DNA of 64,000 bases from G965197005 sp965197005 (GTDB taxonomy: Bacteria > Pseudomonadota > Gammaproteobacteria > Pseudomonadales > Oceanobacteraceae). Under the pieces are notes generated by a model. The model did no database searches and was not told the DNA's origin. It was given only the letters and a program-made list of their open reading frames with translations. Location: contig OZ239982.1 in the NCBI GenBank assembly GCA_965197005.1, positions 1,054,001-1,118,000 on the forward strand, given 5' to 3'. Positions within the stretch are counted from its first letter, which is position 1; each line of letters begins with the position of its first letter. Below are positions 16,813 to 27,800 of this stretch, one piece after another. Made by a program: the position numbers and the translations under genes.

Positions 16813-18270
16813 TTATTGCTTGTTTAATAGATAGTTAACCAGCAAGCCAACAGGACGACCAGTTGCGCCTTTGTCTTTACCTCCACTGCGCCAAGCAGTA
16901 CCTGCAATATCAAGGTGTGCCCAAGGTGTTCCCTCTGTAAAGCGAGATAAAAAGCAGGCAGCAGTGGTTGCCCCTGCTAAAGGGCCGCCAATATTGGCAA
17001 TGTCTGCAAAGTTAGAATCCAATAGGCTTTGATATTCTTCTTGTAGAGGCAAACGCCATAACGGGTCGTTAGCAAGTTGTGCTGCATCAAGTAGTTGCTC
17101 TGCCAGCTCTTCATTGGTACTAAATAAACCTGAGTTAACGCCACCTAAAGCCGCCATACATGCGCCTGTTAAAGTGGCAATATCAACGACGGATTTGGGC
17201 TTATATTGTTGAATGCCGTAGGTTAGAGCATCACAGAGTACCAAACGACCTTCTGCATCGGTATTGAGTATTTCAATACTTTGTCCTGATAAGCTGGTAA
17301 CCACATCACCTGGTTTGCTGGCATGTGCTGAGGGCATGTTCTCAGCACAGGTTAAAATGCCGATGACATTCACTTTAGGCTTGAGTTCTAACAATGCACG
17401 CATACTACCTAATACCGATGCTGCGCCACACATGTCATATTTCATTTCGTCCATTTTTTGCCCAGGTTTTAGGCTAATGCCACCTGTATCAAAGGTGACA
17501 CCTTTGCCAACAAGCATGTGGCTCTGTTTGCTTTTAGTATTACCTGTATATTTTAATATAACCAGTCTGCCCGGTTCTTTAGATCCCTTGGCAACAGAGA
17601 CAAATGCCCCTGCACCGAGCTTTTGCATGTCTTTTTCTGTAAGTACTTCAACGTTTAATTGGGTGCTTAGCTTGGTTAGGCTTTTTGCTTCTTTAGCAAG
17701 GTATTTGGGGGTGCAGATATTTGCTGGTGTGTCGCCTAGACGTTTGGCGTATTCTACACCTAAAGAAATGGCATAAGCCTGCTGCATGGCAGCGGTTTGC
17801 TGTTGCCCATGCCAGATTATTTTTAAAATGCCTGATGCTTTTTTCTCTTTAGTTTGAAATGTATATTGCTGTTGCTGAACCGCTAAAACCAATTGCCCTG
17901 CAAGCCAGCTTGTGGTGTCTTCAAGTAATGACACATTATTTAGATTTAAAGCCAAAGCCCCTTTTATGTGGGCGGTTTGTTGGGCAATGAGTGCAATCAG
18001 CTTGTTGGCTTTAAAGCGAGTTAAACTACTTTTGCCTGTTCCGACTAAAAGCAGACGTTTGGCTTTGATATTAGGCATGCCACTTAATACTAAGCTGCTG
18101 TCAAATTTGCCGCTAAAATTAAGCAGCTTGCACTGTTGTTGAATAAAGCCATTGCTTTGTTGGTCAAGTTTGTCTAAGACGGTATTTTTGATACCGTCTT
18201 CGCTTATGGCAAGGACTAAACAGTCACAATTGAGTTTTTCTAGCGGTTGTTGGCTACTTTGAATTTGCAT
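16813..18270 (-). CDS. pepA: Cytosol (leucyl) aminopeptidase PepA
   Basis: This is an M17 metallo-aminopeptidase, 485 aa, acting in the cytoplasm to remove N-terminal residues from peptides. The catalytic C-terminal domain shows VGKGVTFDTGGISLKPG, the metal-binding NTDAEGRL (N336-L343) and the ATLTGAC segment. The N-terminal domain is the usual M17 macro-like fold. AAGGA lies just upstream of the ATG. It is divergent from lptF-lptG, an arrangement conserved in many gammaproteobacteria; the 160-bp gap 18271-18431 must hold both promoters. Confidence 0.95.
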   Translation of the reverse strand: MQIQSSQQPLEKLNCDCLVLAISEDGIKNTVLDKLDQQSNGFIQQQCKLLNFSGKFDSSLVLSGMPNIKAKRLLLVGTGKSSLTRFKANKLIALIAQQTAHIKGALALNLNNVSLLEDTTSWLAGQLVLAVQQQQYTFQTKEKKASGILKIIWHGQQQTAAMQQAYAISLGVEYAKRLGDTPANICTPKYLAKEAKSLTKLSTQLNVEVLTEKDMQKLGAGAFVSVAKGSKEPGRLVILKYTGNTKSKQSHMLVGKGVTFDTGGISLKPGQKMDEMKYDMCGAASVLGSMRALLELKPKVNVIGILTCAENMPSAHASKPGDVVTSLSGQSIEILNTDAEGRLVLCDALTYGIQQYKPKSVVDIATLTGACMAALGGVNSGLFSTNEELAEQLLDAAQLANDPLWRLPLQEEYQSLLDSNFADIANIGGPLAGATTAACFLSRFTEGTPWAHLDIAGTAWRSGGKDKGATGRPVGLLVNYLLNKQ

Positions 18271-18431
18271 TGTATTTCCTTAGATAGTCAGTGAATAAAA
18301 GAGATAAAAAAGCAAGAATAACACGGCTTGTCAATCTATGATGATATTTAATCTTATTTCTATAGAAAAAAAGTGCTTTCTAAGTAGAAAAGGTGTTTTG
18401 CCTAGGCTTTTCTTAGTATAAGCTTCACCGC

Positions 18432-19514
18432 ATGATTGTATTTCGTTATTTAGCCCGTGAAATTTTAACCACTTTGGTAGCGGTTACCTTAGTGATGATG
18501 TTGATTATGATTAGTAGTTGGATTATTCGGCTACTAGGACCTGTTGCAGCAGGTGAGGAAACCTTAGGTTTGGTTATGTGGATATTAATTTATCGACTGC
18601 CTTATTTTTTGGAACTTATCTTACCTCTTGCTTTATTTATAGCTATCTTGCTGGCGTATGCGCGTATGTATAGCGAAAATGAAATGACGGTATTTATTGC
18701 AACAGGTACATCTGAGAATCGGTTATTGGCTTATACCCTAATGGTCGCTGCTATTATTGCTTTAGTGGTGGCATTTCTTACTTTGTATTTAAGCCCTTGG
18801 GGAGCGCAGCAGCGGGTTAAGGTCTATGCCTTACAAGCACAGGTAAGTGAGTTTGATTTGCTTATTGCAGGGCGTTTTCAGAGCTTCTCTAACGATAAGC
18901 GAGTAACTTATGTGCAGGGCATCTCTAGTGATAAACACCGTTTGCAAGATGTTTTTATTGCTGATGAAAATAGCTTTACATTAGCTGCCAGTGGTCAACG
19001 CACCTTTAATCCTAAAACAGGCTCGGCATTTTTAGAGCTGAGCAAAGGGCGGCAATATAAAATTAATGATAAAAACCTTGCTGTTGAGTCTTTGCAATTT
19101 GATAGTTACGGGCTTAAATTGCCAAAACCACCCAAATATCATCATTCTTTACGCAAAGAAACCATTAGCACTCTAGACCTGTTTACTCATGAGAGTCCTA
19201 AACATAAATCACAGCTATATTGGCGATTTTCTTTAATTGCAATGGTGTTTATTAGCACCTTGTTGGCCTTTCCATTAGCAAAGGTGCGTCCAAGACAGGG
19301 GCGTTATGCTAAGTTATTTCCTGCCTTTTTATTGTTTATGGTTTATTTGGCGAGCCTGATTAGTATGATTAATATGATGGCAGAAGAGGAATTGCCTTCT
19401 GATTGGCTGATTATTGCCATGCATTTGTTTTATTTAGGACTCAGTTTGTTATTAATTTATGGCGCAACATTAAAATCTTACTTTAAAAAACAGGTTATGC
19501 ATGCACATTCTTGA
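18432..19514 (+). CDS. lptF: LPS export permease LptF
   Basis: This is an inner-membrane permease of the LptB2FGC lipopolysaccharide extraction complex, 360 aa. It shows the YjgP/YjgQ layout: three N-terminal helices (residues 12-120), a periplasmic beta-jellyroll (about 130-265) and three C-terminal helices. The N-terminus MIVFRYLAREILTTL is typical of LptF. It overlaps lptG by 14 bp. The presence of lptFG supports an LPS-bearing outer membrane. Confidence 0.93.
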   Translation: MIVFRYLAREILTTLVAVTLVMMLIMISSWIIRLLGPVAAGEETLGLVMWILIYRLPYFLELILPLALFIAILLAYARMYSENEMTVFIATGTSENRLLAYTLMVAAIIALVVAFLTLYLSPWGAQQRVKVYALQAQVSEFDLLIAGRFQSFSNDKRVTYVQGISSDKHRLQDVFIADENSFTLAASGQRTFNPKTGSAFLELSKGRQYKINDKNLAVESLQFDSYGLKLPKPPKYHHSLRKETISTLDLFTHESPKHKSQLYWRFSLIAMVFISTLLAFPLAKVRPRQGRYAKLFPAFLLFMVYLASLISMINMMAEEELPSDWLIIAMHLFYLGLSLLLIYGATLKSYFKKQVMHAHS

Positions 19515-20562
19515 TAGATACATTGCACGACAAATTCTAATGGCAACTTTTTTTATGATATTGGTGGTGGTTGCCTTGGATATGGTGTTTTCTACCCTTG
19601 ATGAATTTAATCATTTAAGTGGTGATTACCAAGCCTTAGAAGCAGCAATGTATGTTGCTATGCGTATTCCTCGTAGGATTTATGATTTTTTACCTATCTC
19701 TTGTCTTATAGGTTGTATGGCAGGTCTTGGGAGTTTAGCCGCTAGCAGTGAACTAACGGTGATGCGTGCTGCTGGCGTATCTATTTTGCGTATAGGTAGT
19801 GCTATTTTAAAACCCACTGCCATATTAATGTTGCTGAATTTAGGCTTGTCGGAATGGGTTCTTCCTGAATTAGAGCCGATAGCACAGGATTTTAAAGCGC
19901 AAAATAAAGGACGAGATACGGTGATGTCTAATGGTGGGCGAGGCTATTGGCATAGAGAGAATAACGTGTTTATGCGTTTTGCTAATATCAGTCGTGATGG
20001 AGAAATTTTTGGTATAAGCCAATTTACCTTTGGCGATAATTATGAGTTATTGCAAATTCGTCGTGCTAAGCAAGCCAGTCCTACAGATACAGGTTTCTTA
20101 TTAAAACAGGTGACAACCATTTATTTGCAAGCAGGGCATTATCAACAAAGTACACAGGACACCTATCAGTGGCAAACAGACTTAACGCCAGAAAGTTTGA
20201 GCTTGTCGATAGCCTCGCCGCAAGATATGTCTTTGTACCGTCTATATCATTATGTGGATTATTTAGATGCACAAGGTGTTAATAGCAGTCAGTATGCACA
20301 GGCAATGTGGCGTAAGATACTACAGCCGCTAAGTGCCTTTGTGCTGGTCTTATTGGGCATGTCTTTTATTTTTGGACCCTTGCGCTCGGCAACCGCAGGT
20401 TACCGTATTTTTAGCGGTATTTTAGCTGGCTTGGTATATAAATATACGCAAGATATGCTTTCTCCAGTAGCGTTAATTGCAGGTTTGCCTGCTATTTGGG
20501 CGAGCTTATTACCGATAGCAATTTGTGCTATAGTGACGTTTTTTCTTTTACGTCGTGCGTAA
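19501..20562 (+). CDS. lptG: LPS export permease LptG
   Basis: This is the partner permease of LptF, 353 aa, with the same six-helix plus periplasmic-domain architecture. The start ILDRYIARQILMATF and the sequence FGPLRSATAGYRIFSGIL near the end are typical of LptG. It overlaps lptF, so the two subunits are probably made in a coupled way. No lptB or lptC lies in this window. Confidence 0.93.
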   Translation: MHILDRYIARQILMATFFMILVVVALDMVFSTLDEFNHLSGDYQALEAAMYVAMRIPRRIYDFLPISCLIGCMAGLGSLAASSELTVMRAAGVSILRIGSAILKPTAILMLLNLGLSEWVLPELEPIAQDFKAQNKGRDTVMSNGGRGYWHRENNVFMRFANISRDGEIFGISQFTFGDNYELLQIRRAKQASPTDTGFLLKQVTTIYLQAGHYQQSTQDTYQWQTDLTPESLSLSIASPQDMSLYRLYHYVDYLDAQGVNSSQYAQAMWRKILQPLSAFVLVLLGMSFIFGPLRSATAGYRIFSGILAGLVYKYTQDMLSPVALIAGLPAIWASLLPIAICAIVTFFLLRRA

Positions 20563-20676
20563 ATAAGCATTTTTTTTGTACTGGGAATTTTATCATTAAT
20601 TTTCAGTCCATATGCAACTGCCAACTTATTTGATTGGTCATTTTGCTTAAATTTAAACAACTAAGGTATATACTTC

Positions 20677-22755
20677 GTGATAAACAAACAACCGCTTTAT
20701 TTTATTTTATTTTTACTTTTTGCACTTAGTCAGCCTACTTTCGCTAAGTACCAAGAAGTGGCAGCTGGTACTACTTTTAAACCGCTAGTACCTACCTTAG
20801 AGCAGGGCAACTCAGCGTATGAAATTATGCAAAATCTATGGTATGGGCATTATGCTAAAAAACGCTTAGATGATAATTTGTCTAAGCAGGTTTTTAGTCG
20901 TTACTTAAAAGACCTAGATTCCAATCGCAGCTTTTTCTTACAGTCAGATATTGCAGAATTTAGCCCACATAAAGAACAATTTGATAATGACATACGCAAT
21001 AAAAATTTAAGTGTGGCATTTAGTATGTATAACCGCTATCAACAGCGGGTATCTGAGCGTTTATCTTTTGTCCTTAATGAGCTTAAAAATAAAGCAAAAA
21101 AATACCAATTTAAAGGCTCAGAAAGTCTGGTTATAGAACGTAAAAATAGCCCTTGGGCAAAGCATAAAAAAGAATTAGATGAGCTTTGGCGTAAGCGTCT
21201 TAAAAATGAATTATTGGGTTTTGTTTTAGATGACAAACCGCTTAAAGAAGGTATTGACGTACTTACTAAGCGTTACCAAAATCAGCTAAATCGTGTACAT
21301 CAAGCCAAAGGTGAAGATGCCTTTCAAACTTTTATGAACGCCATTGCCCACGTTTTTGACCCACATAGTCAGTATTTTTCCCCTCGTGGTAGTGAAGATT
21401 TTAATATTAATATGAGTCTCTCTTTGCAAGGTATTGGTGCGGTGCTACAAATAGAAGACGAATATACAAAAATAGTACGTTTAGTACCTGCGGGGCCTGC
21501 GGATAAATCTGGCAAATTACATGCAGCAGATAAAATTGTTGGTGTAGGACAAGGCAAAACGGGCGAGATAGTTGATGTGATAGGTTGGCGTTTAGATGAA
21601 GTGGTTGACTTAATTCGTGGTAAAAAAGGCAGCACAGTACGTTTGGCAATTATTCCCAGTAATGCCAAAAACTCAGCTAGCAAAATTATTTCTATTGTGC
21701 GAGATGAGGTTAAACTAGAAGAGCAGTCAGCAAAAAAAGAAGAATTTAGCATTCAAGAAAAGGGTAAAACAAAGCGCATTGGGGTTATTCGTATTCCCAC
21801 GTTTTATATTGATTTTAAAGGGAGAATGCTCAATAAACCCAACTATAAAAGCACTACCCGTGATGTTAAAAAATTAATTACTGAGTTACAAAAAAAACCG
21901 CTTGATGGATTAATTATTGATTTACGCAATAATGGGGGTGGCTCTTTAGAGGAAGCGATTTCTTTAACAGGTTTGTTTATTCCTAAAGGTCCTGTGGTAC
22001 AGGTGCGTGATGCCCGTGGACGCATTGATGTATTAAGTGATGAAGATGGCAAAACCCTGTACACAGGTAAATTAGCAGTTATGGTTAACCGTTTAAGTGC
22101 CTCTGCCTCAGAAATTTTTGCAGGTGCTATTCAAGATTACCATCGAGGGATAATTGTAGGCAGCACGACTTTTGGAAAGGGGACAGTGCAGAACTTACGA
22201 GGGCTAAAACAGGGTCAATTGAAATTAACCCAAGCAAAATTTTATCGCGTATCTGGTAAAAGCACTCAGCATAAAGGCGTAGAGCCAGATATTTTATTTC
22301 CATCATTAGTCAATGCTGAAAAAATTGGCGAAAGCGCCCTTGATGAAGCATTGCCTTGGGATTATATTCAAATGGCAAAATTTACCCCTTTTGCCGCTTT
22401 AAACAATCTTGATGACCTTAAAAATGCACATAAAAAACGGGTTAATAACAACCCAGATTTTACCTATATGCACGCACAACTGGCATTAATTAATCAAGTG
22501 CGAGCGCAAAAAAGTATCAGTTTAAATTTAAAACAACGTCAAGCCGATAACCTTAAGTACGATCACAAACGCCTGCAAATTGAAAATAAAAAACGTCTTG
22601 CTAAAGCAGAAAAACCCTTTAAAAAGGTAGCTGATATGGATCGCTTTTTTAAACAAAAAAATGAAGATAAAAAAGCCCATAAAGATAAAAAAGAAGCGCC
22701 AGAAAAAGATCCAGAAGTTTATGAAACTGCAAAGGTATTGCTAGATTTGCCTTAA
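20677..22755 (+). CDS. prc: Tail-specific carboxy-terminal protease Prc
   Basis: This is a periplasmic S41 serine protease of 692 aa, involved in degrading or trimming proteins by their C-termini. A signal peptide (to about residue 23) precedes an alpha-helical N-terminal domain, a PDZ domain (about 240-330) and the S41 catalytic core. The catalytic dyad is visible as S476 in RLSASASEIF and K501 in TTFGKGTVQ, spaced 25 residues as in E. coli Prc. A Lys-rich DUF3340 domain ends the protein. The start is GTG 20677 with TAAGG 9-10 nt upstream. Confidence 0.93.
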   Translation: MINKQPLYFILFLLFALSQPTFAKYQEVAAGTTFKPLVPTLEQGNSAYEIMQNLWYGHYAKKRLDDNLSKQVFSRYLKDLDSNRSFFLQSDIAEFSPHKEQFDNDIRNKNLSVAFSMYNRYQQRVSERLSFVLNELKNKAKKYQFKGSESLVIERKNSPWAKHKKELDELWRKRLKNELLGFVLDDKPLKEGIDVLTKRYQNQLNRVHQAKGEDAFQTFMNAIAHVFDPHSQYFSPRGSEDFNINMSLSLQGIGAVLQIEDEYTKIVRLVPAGPADKSGKLHAADKIVGVGQGKTGEIVDVIGWRLDEVVDLIRGKKGSTVRLAIIPSNAKNSASKIISIVRDEVKLEEQSAKKEEFSIQEKGKTKRIGVIRIPTFYIDFKGRMLNKPNYKSTTRDVKKLITELQKKPLDGLIIDLRNNGGGSLEEAISLTGLFIPKGPVVQVRDARGRIDVLSDEDGKTLYTGKLAVMVNRLSASASEIFAGAIQDYHRGIIVGSTTFGKGTVQNLRGLKQGQLKLTQAKFYRVSGKSTQHKGVEPDILFPSLVNAEKIGESALDEALPWDYIQMAKFTPFAALNNLDDLKNAHKKRVNNNPDFTYMHAQLALINQVRAQKSISLNLKQRQADNLKYDHKRLQIENKKRLAKAEKPFKKVADMDRFFKQKNEDKKAHKDKKEAPEKDPEVYETAKVLLDLP

Positions 22756-23605
22756 ATTATAAGCAGTTTTAATCTGGCATTACGATAGGAAAAACTTATT
22801 TTTTTCAATGAATTGTGCTTTTATTATCTCAAAAAAGCCCCTTTGAGTGCCCCTTGATTTTTTCTTTAAAATCATAGCTGGCGGCAAGTGCCTTGGTGGA
22901 TTTTTGCTCCTTTTGTGTTACTGGCTTTGTGCGCTGGACAGCAGTGTTTGGTCAGCAATACAAGCTAAATTTGTTGTCTCATTTTTTTTAATAAAAAACT
23001 CTCGTTATCAATTCTTCTTTTTGACTATCAATTTTATCTGATTGCCTATAACAAATAATCATTAATTCAGTTTATTTTGTAAGTCTTAAAAAGCGATAAC
23101 TCCGCTGATTTAAGCACATAAACTAGGCTTCATTTATGTCAAAATCATGATAATAACTTATCTCTAATTACGTTTATAAAACAACTTATTTAGCGATAGT
23201 CATAAAGCATATTCAGTCACCTTTGACCGTATTCAATCATCTGTAGCTATCTATGGATAAAACGTCACATTACGTTTAAAACGCATTACCCTAAATTTAT
23301 CTATGACAATAAATAACAATAAGGAGTGAAAAAAACATTGCAACCATTCAAGGAGTTGTAGTCAATTGTGCTGCCTGATTACTTGCGACAGTATAACCCT
23401 CCTTACGCCAGCAACAAGTGCATAAGCTGTGCCTTGACTATTTTATCTTGATAAGTCGGTATCACTTCAATCGGAGGCATCGTTTTATTGGTTTAAATCC
23501 ACCAACACAGGCAAACCGCTCGCAGGGCATAAAATAGGCGTTTTAGCTTATATTGACCGTTATTCTGCTGAGCTTCGAGGTCGGCATAAAATAATACCTA
23601 ATCGC
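22756..23605. other. 850-bp gap at the left edge of the defence island, no intact gene
   Basis: I see no convincing coding sequence here. The stretch is AT-rich to about 23330. From about 23330 to 23600 it becomes less AT-rich and a plus-strand frame gives short protein-like stretches, such as LPDYLRQYNPPYAS and, in another frame, KPLAGHKIGVLAYIDRY, broken by stops and frame changes. This suggests decayed coding sequence, perhaps from a mobile element, but I cannot assign a family. No terminator for prc is obvious. Confidence 0.4.
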
Positions 23606-24673
23606 CTATTTACTAACCAAATAAACCAAACCCTTACCTTTGCCCACGCTCTGAATAATCTGTTCTTTTTTCATATACTGTAAATCTTTTTTTAGGGTGT
23701 GGATATTGATGTCGGCAAAGGCGGCTGACAAATCGGCGATTTTTAGCGGCTGGTGGGTTTGCAAATAGGCTTTGATGGCTTTTTGGCGTTCGTTGAGGTA
23801 GCCGCCTGTTTGCTTGAAAACATCGTATTTTGTATCGAGTTTTTGTGTCAGCAGGTGTAACTTTTCTAAGAAATAAACCACCCATTCAGCGATGTTTTCA
23901 TCGGCTTGGTAGCGATTTTTTTGTCCTGCCATTAGAGCTTGATAATAGGCTTTTTTACTCTGCTCAATCAGGTTTTCAAACGACACATACTGTACAAAAG
24001 CATATCCTCGTTGCAATAAAACCAAGGTGGTGAGTAGTCTTGATAAGCGACCATTGCCGTCTTGGAATGGGTGAATAGAAAGAAATTCGTAAACCAAATG
24101 AGCAATGATAATCAGCGGGTGAATTTCTGCCAGTTTGAATTGTTCATTAACCCACGCTATTAGGTTGCTCATTTCGCTATCGACCAAATGGACTTCGGTG
24201 GTGTTGAAAATCACTTTTTGCACGCCATCGGGATAATTTGCCACCACTTTGTTGGATAGGGACTTATATTGTCCTCTGTGGCGTTCGTCTTTGTCGCTGT
24301 AACGCAGTAAGTTTTGGTGTAGTTGTTTGATATCATTTTCCGATAGGGTGATATTATCGACATTCTCATAAATGATTTCTAGAGTGTCGTAGTAACCGAC
24401 AATTTCCTGCTCATCTCGCGTTTTAAGCTGGGTGATTTTTAAGTCGTTGAGCAAGGTTTCCACGTCTTTATCCGACAGCGTTGCCCCCTCAATTCGCGTG
24501 GACGAGCCGATACTTTCAACGGTGGCGATTTTGCGTAGCTCTTTTAAGTAAATGTTTTCTTGTTTTTCAAGGCTATTCCACTGACCTTTATACAAGTCAA
24601 TACCACTGATTAGCGTGAGGATTTTCTGATTGGTGCGAAAGTCAAAATTGAGTTTATCAAAGTAATTATCCAT
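23606..24673 (-). CDS. Fic-domain AMP/NMP-transferase with inhibitory motif
   Basis: This is a Fic-family protein of 355 aa that would transfer a nucleotide (usually AMP) to a target hydroxyl. The core motif HPFQDGNGR is complete (H201, D205, N207, R209). An N-terminal inhibitory helix matches (S/T)xxxE(G/N) at S58-E62-G63 (STRIEG), so the enzyme is a self-inhibited class II Fic. The C-terminal ~75 residues look like a winged helix, a common fusion in Fic proteins that bind DNA. It is the last gene of the minus-strand restriction operon region, 175 bp after hsdR. The target is unknown. Confidence 0.88.
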   Translation of the reverse strand: MDNYFDKLNFDFRTNQKILTLISGIDLYKGQWNSLEKQENIYLKELRKIATVESIGSSTRIEGATLSDKDVETLLNDLKITQLKTRDEQEIVGYYDTLEIIYENVDNITLSENDIKQLHQNLLRYSDKDERHRGQYKSLSNKVVANYPDGVQKVIFNTTEVHLVDSEMSNLIAWVNEQFKLAEIHPLIIIAHLVYEFLSIHPFQDGNGRLSRLLTTLVLLQRGYAFVQYVSFENLIEQSKKAYYQALMAGQKNRYQADENIAEWVVYFLEKLHLLTQKLDTKYDVFKQTGGYLNERQKAIKAYLQTHQPLKIADLSAAFADINIHTLKKDLQYMKKEQIIQSVGKGKGLVYLVSK

Positions 24674-24848
24674 TGTTTATCTGCATTTTATCCGATTGAA
24701 TGAAATTATTGTACAGAAAAGGGATAAATATATCTATAAATTATCTGTATTTTATTCAAATACTGGTAACAATGCTCACCGCATGAACGGAAAAATCGAC
24801 CATTTGCGTAGTCTGCCTCCTTGCAATAAAGCTCAATGTGGCTACAGG

Positions 24849-27800
24849 CTAACCCTTGGTTATTTCATTAGCGATTAATTCGGCTTGTTTCAATACGGTT
24901 TCTGTTGCCAATTTTTGCATATCTGGTGGATAGCCGAACTGTCTTAAGGTTCGCTTGATGATGACTTTTAATTTTGCTCTGACACTTTCTTTGATTGTCC
25001 AGTCAATAGAGGCATTTTGTTTGACTCTTTCAGTCAAGATAACAGCAAGCTCTCTGAGGGTCTCTTTTTGCATCAACTCTTTGGCACTATCATTATCAGC
25101 CACAGCGGTATAAAAAGCATATTCAAAGTCTGTTAAGCCCATTGCTTCGGCTTCGCTGTCCATCTCGACAATTTCTTTACTCAATTTGATGAGTTCGTCC
25201 ATGACTTCGGCGGCAGTTAGAATCTTGTTGTGGTATTTTTTAATAGAATTTTCCAGCATTTCCATTAAAGACTTACTTTTTACCAAGTTCTGTTTTGAGC
25301 GTGATTTTATCTCATCATTTAACAGTTTTTTCAACACTTCCAGTGCCACATTTTTATGTTCCATGCCTTTTAATTCCAAAAGAAAATCTTCTGAAAGAAT
25401 GGAAATATCTGGCTTTTTAATACCGGCGGCATCGAAAACATCAATCACTTGTTCAGAAACTAAGGCTTGGTCAATAACTTGGCGAATAGTAGTCTCAATC
25501 TCTTCATCGGTTTTACCTTCACCTATTTGGTCAAATTTTGCCAATCGTGCTTTTACTGCTTGGAAAAAAGCCACTTCATCTTTTACATCCACCGCTTGCT
25601 CGTGCGGTATGGCGATAGCAAAGGCTTTTGATAAGGCAGTTACTTCATTGATGTATCTTTTCTTTCCGTCTTCTAAGCCGAGAATATGCTCTTCGGCTGC
25701 TAAAATAATCGCCAATTTTTGCGAGGTATCCGCATCAAAATAATGTTCATAATTAAACCCATCCAACATTTGAGAAACCACTTCTAATTTTTCAAGCATT
25801 AGCTCAACAGCTTGTTCTTGTAAGCTGGTCGGGTCGCCTTTACCGCCTGCATCACTATAAAAAGACAGGGCTTTTTTCAAATCAGAAGCAATACCAAGAT
25901 AATCCACAACCAATCCACCGGGTTTATCTTTATAAACGCGGTTTACTCTGGCAATCGCCTGCATCAAGTTATGACCTTTCATGGGTTTATCAATGTACAA
26001 GGTGTGCATGCTAGGGGCATCAAAGCCCGTTAGCCACATGTCCCGAACAATCACCAATCTTAATTCATCGTCCGTATCTTTCATACGCTCGGCTAGAGTT
26101 TTTCTCTGCTGTTTGGTGGTGTGATGTTTGGCGATTTTCGGACCATCAGAGCTATTAGAAGTCATCACCACTTTAATTACACCTTTATCTAAATCATCAG
26201 AATGCCATTCGGGTTTTATATTGATGATTGCATCGTAAAGCTCGGCGGCAATTCTGCGTGACATGGTAACAATCATGCCTTTGCCATCAAAAACTTCTTG
26301 GCGCTGTTCAAAATGACTAACAATATCTTGTGCAATATTTTTAATTCGATTTTCACTACCGATTAAGGCTTCAAGCTGTGTCCACTTACTTTTAAGACTA
26401 TCGTCACCCTCTCTTCCGTCTCTCCCAGAGGGAGAGAAACTTCTTCCTTCATTTTCTCTTCCTCTTATCCCAGAAGGAGAGTTATTAAACTCCTCTCCCT
26501 CTGGGAGAGGTTGGGAGAGGGTATCGTCCAAAGACGATATAAGCTGTTTACCTTCTTCACTTAAATTGACCTTTGCCAATCGGCTTTCATAATATATTTT
26601 AACTGTTGCACCATCTTCTACGGCTTGGGCAATATCGTAAACATCAATATAATTACCAAAAACAGCAGGGGTATTGGTGTCGGTGCTTTCTATTGGCGTA
26701 CCTGTAAAGCCAAGATAAGTCGCGTTAGGCAAGGCATCACGCATATATTTTGCAAAACCATAAACGACTTTCTTACCAATAACATTGCCATTTTCATCTT
26801 TTTCGTCAATAGTTTTGGCTTTGAAACCATATTGTGTTCTGTGGGCTTCATCGGCAATAACAATGATGTTTTCTCTGTCTGATAAGGTTTCATACACATT
26901 GCCTTCAGTTGGCTGAAACTTTTGAATAGTCGAAAAAATAACCCCACCTGAAGCCACTTTTAACTTTTCTTTTAAATCGACCCTGTTCTCAATTTGCTTG
27001 GGTTCTTGCCTTAACAGTTGAGTAGAGGAGGCAAAAGTATCAAATAATTGGTCGTCCAAATCATTGCGGTCGGTGATGACCAAAACCGTTGGGTTATCCA
27101 AAGCCAAGACAATCTTACCCGTAAAAAACACCATAGAAAGCGACTTACCACTGCCTTGGGTATGCCATACCACACCGCCTTTGCGGTCGCCTTGTGGCTG
27201 TGATTTAACACCTGCAACACCGTAACTTTCGGGGGCTTCCATAACTATGTTACCCTCTCTTCCGTCTCTCCCAAAGGGAGAGAAACTAGAGTCTTCTCTT
27301 CCGTCTCTCCCAAAGGGAGAGAAACTTGTACAAGACTTATTTTTTTGTTCTATGTGACCTGTTGCACGCAAGGTGGATTCTACGGCTCGGTTAACCGCGT
27401 AATACTGATGATAAGCAGCCAGTTTTTTTATTGAAGTTACTGTTGTAACTTCAACCCTCTCTGCCCTTTGGGCATCTCTCCCAGAGGGAGAGAAATTAAG
27501 AGGTTCTCTTTCATCTCTCATAGAAGTAGAGAAAGTAGTATGAATTTTACTCAGAACTGTTGCTGTATCATTAAATAATTCTTCATTCTTAAATCGAAGT
27601 ACTTTGTTTCCTGAACTTGTCAGGTACTTGTCTCGTTTAGTATCTTTTTTCTGTTGTTCAGAACTATTATGAACTTCACCATCTAATTCAATAATTAACT
27701 TTTCAGAATGGCAATAAAAATCTACAACATAAGAACCTATCTGATGCTGTCTTCTAAATTTCTTTCCTTCAAATCTTTTTGCTCTTACTAACTCCCACAA

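Noticed and set aside
22847..23041. 64-codon hydrophobic plus-strand frame after prc
   Set aside because: GTG start without ribosome site, strongly AT-driven composition and no recognisable motif.
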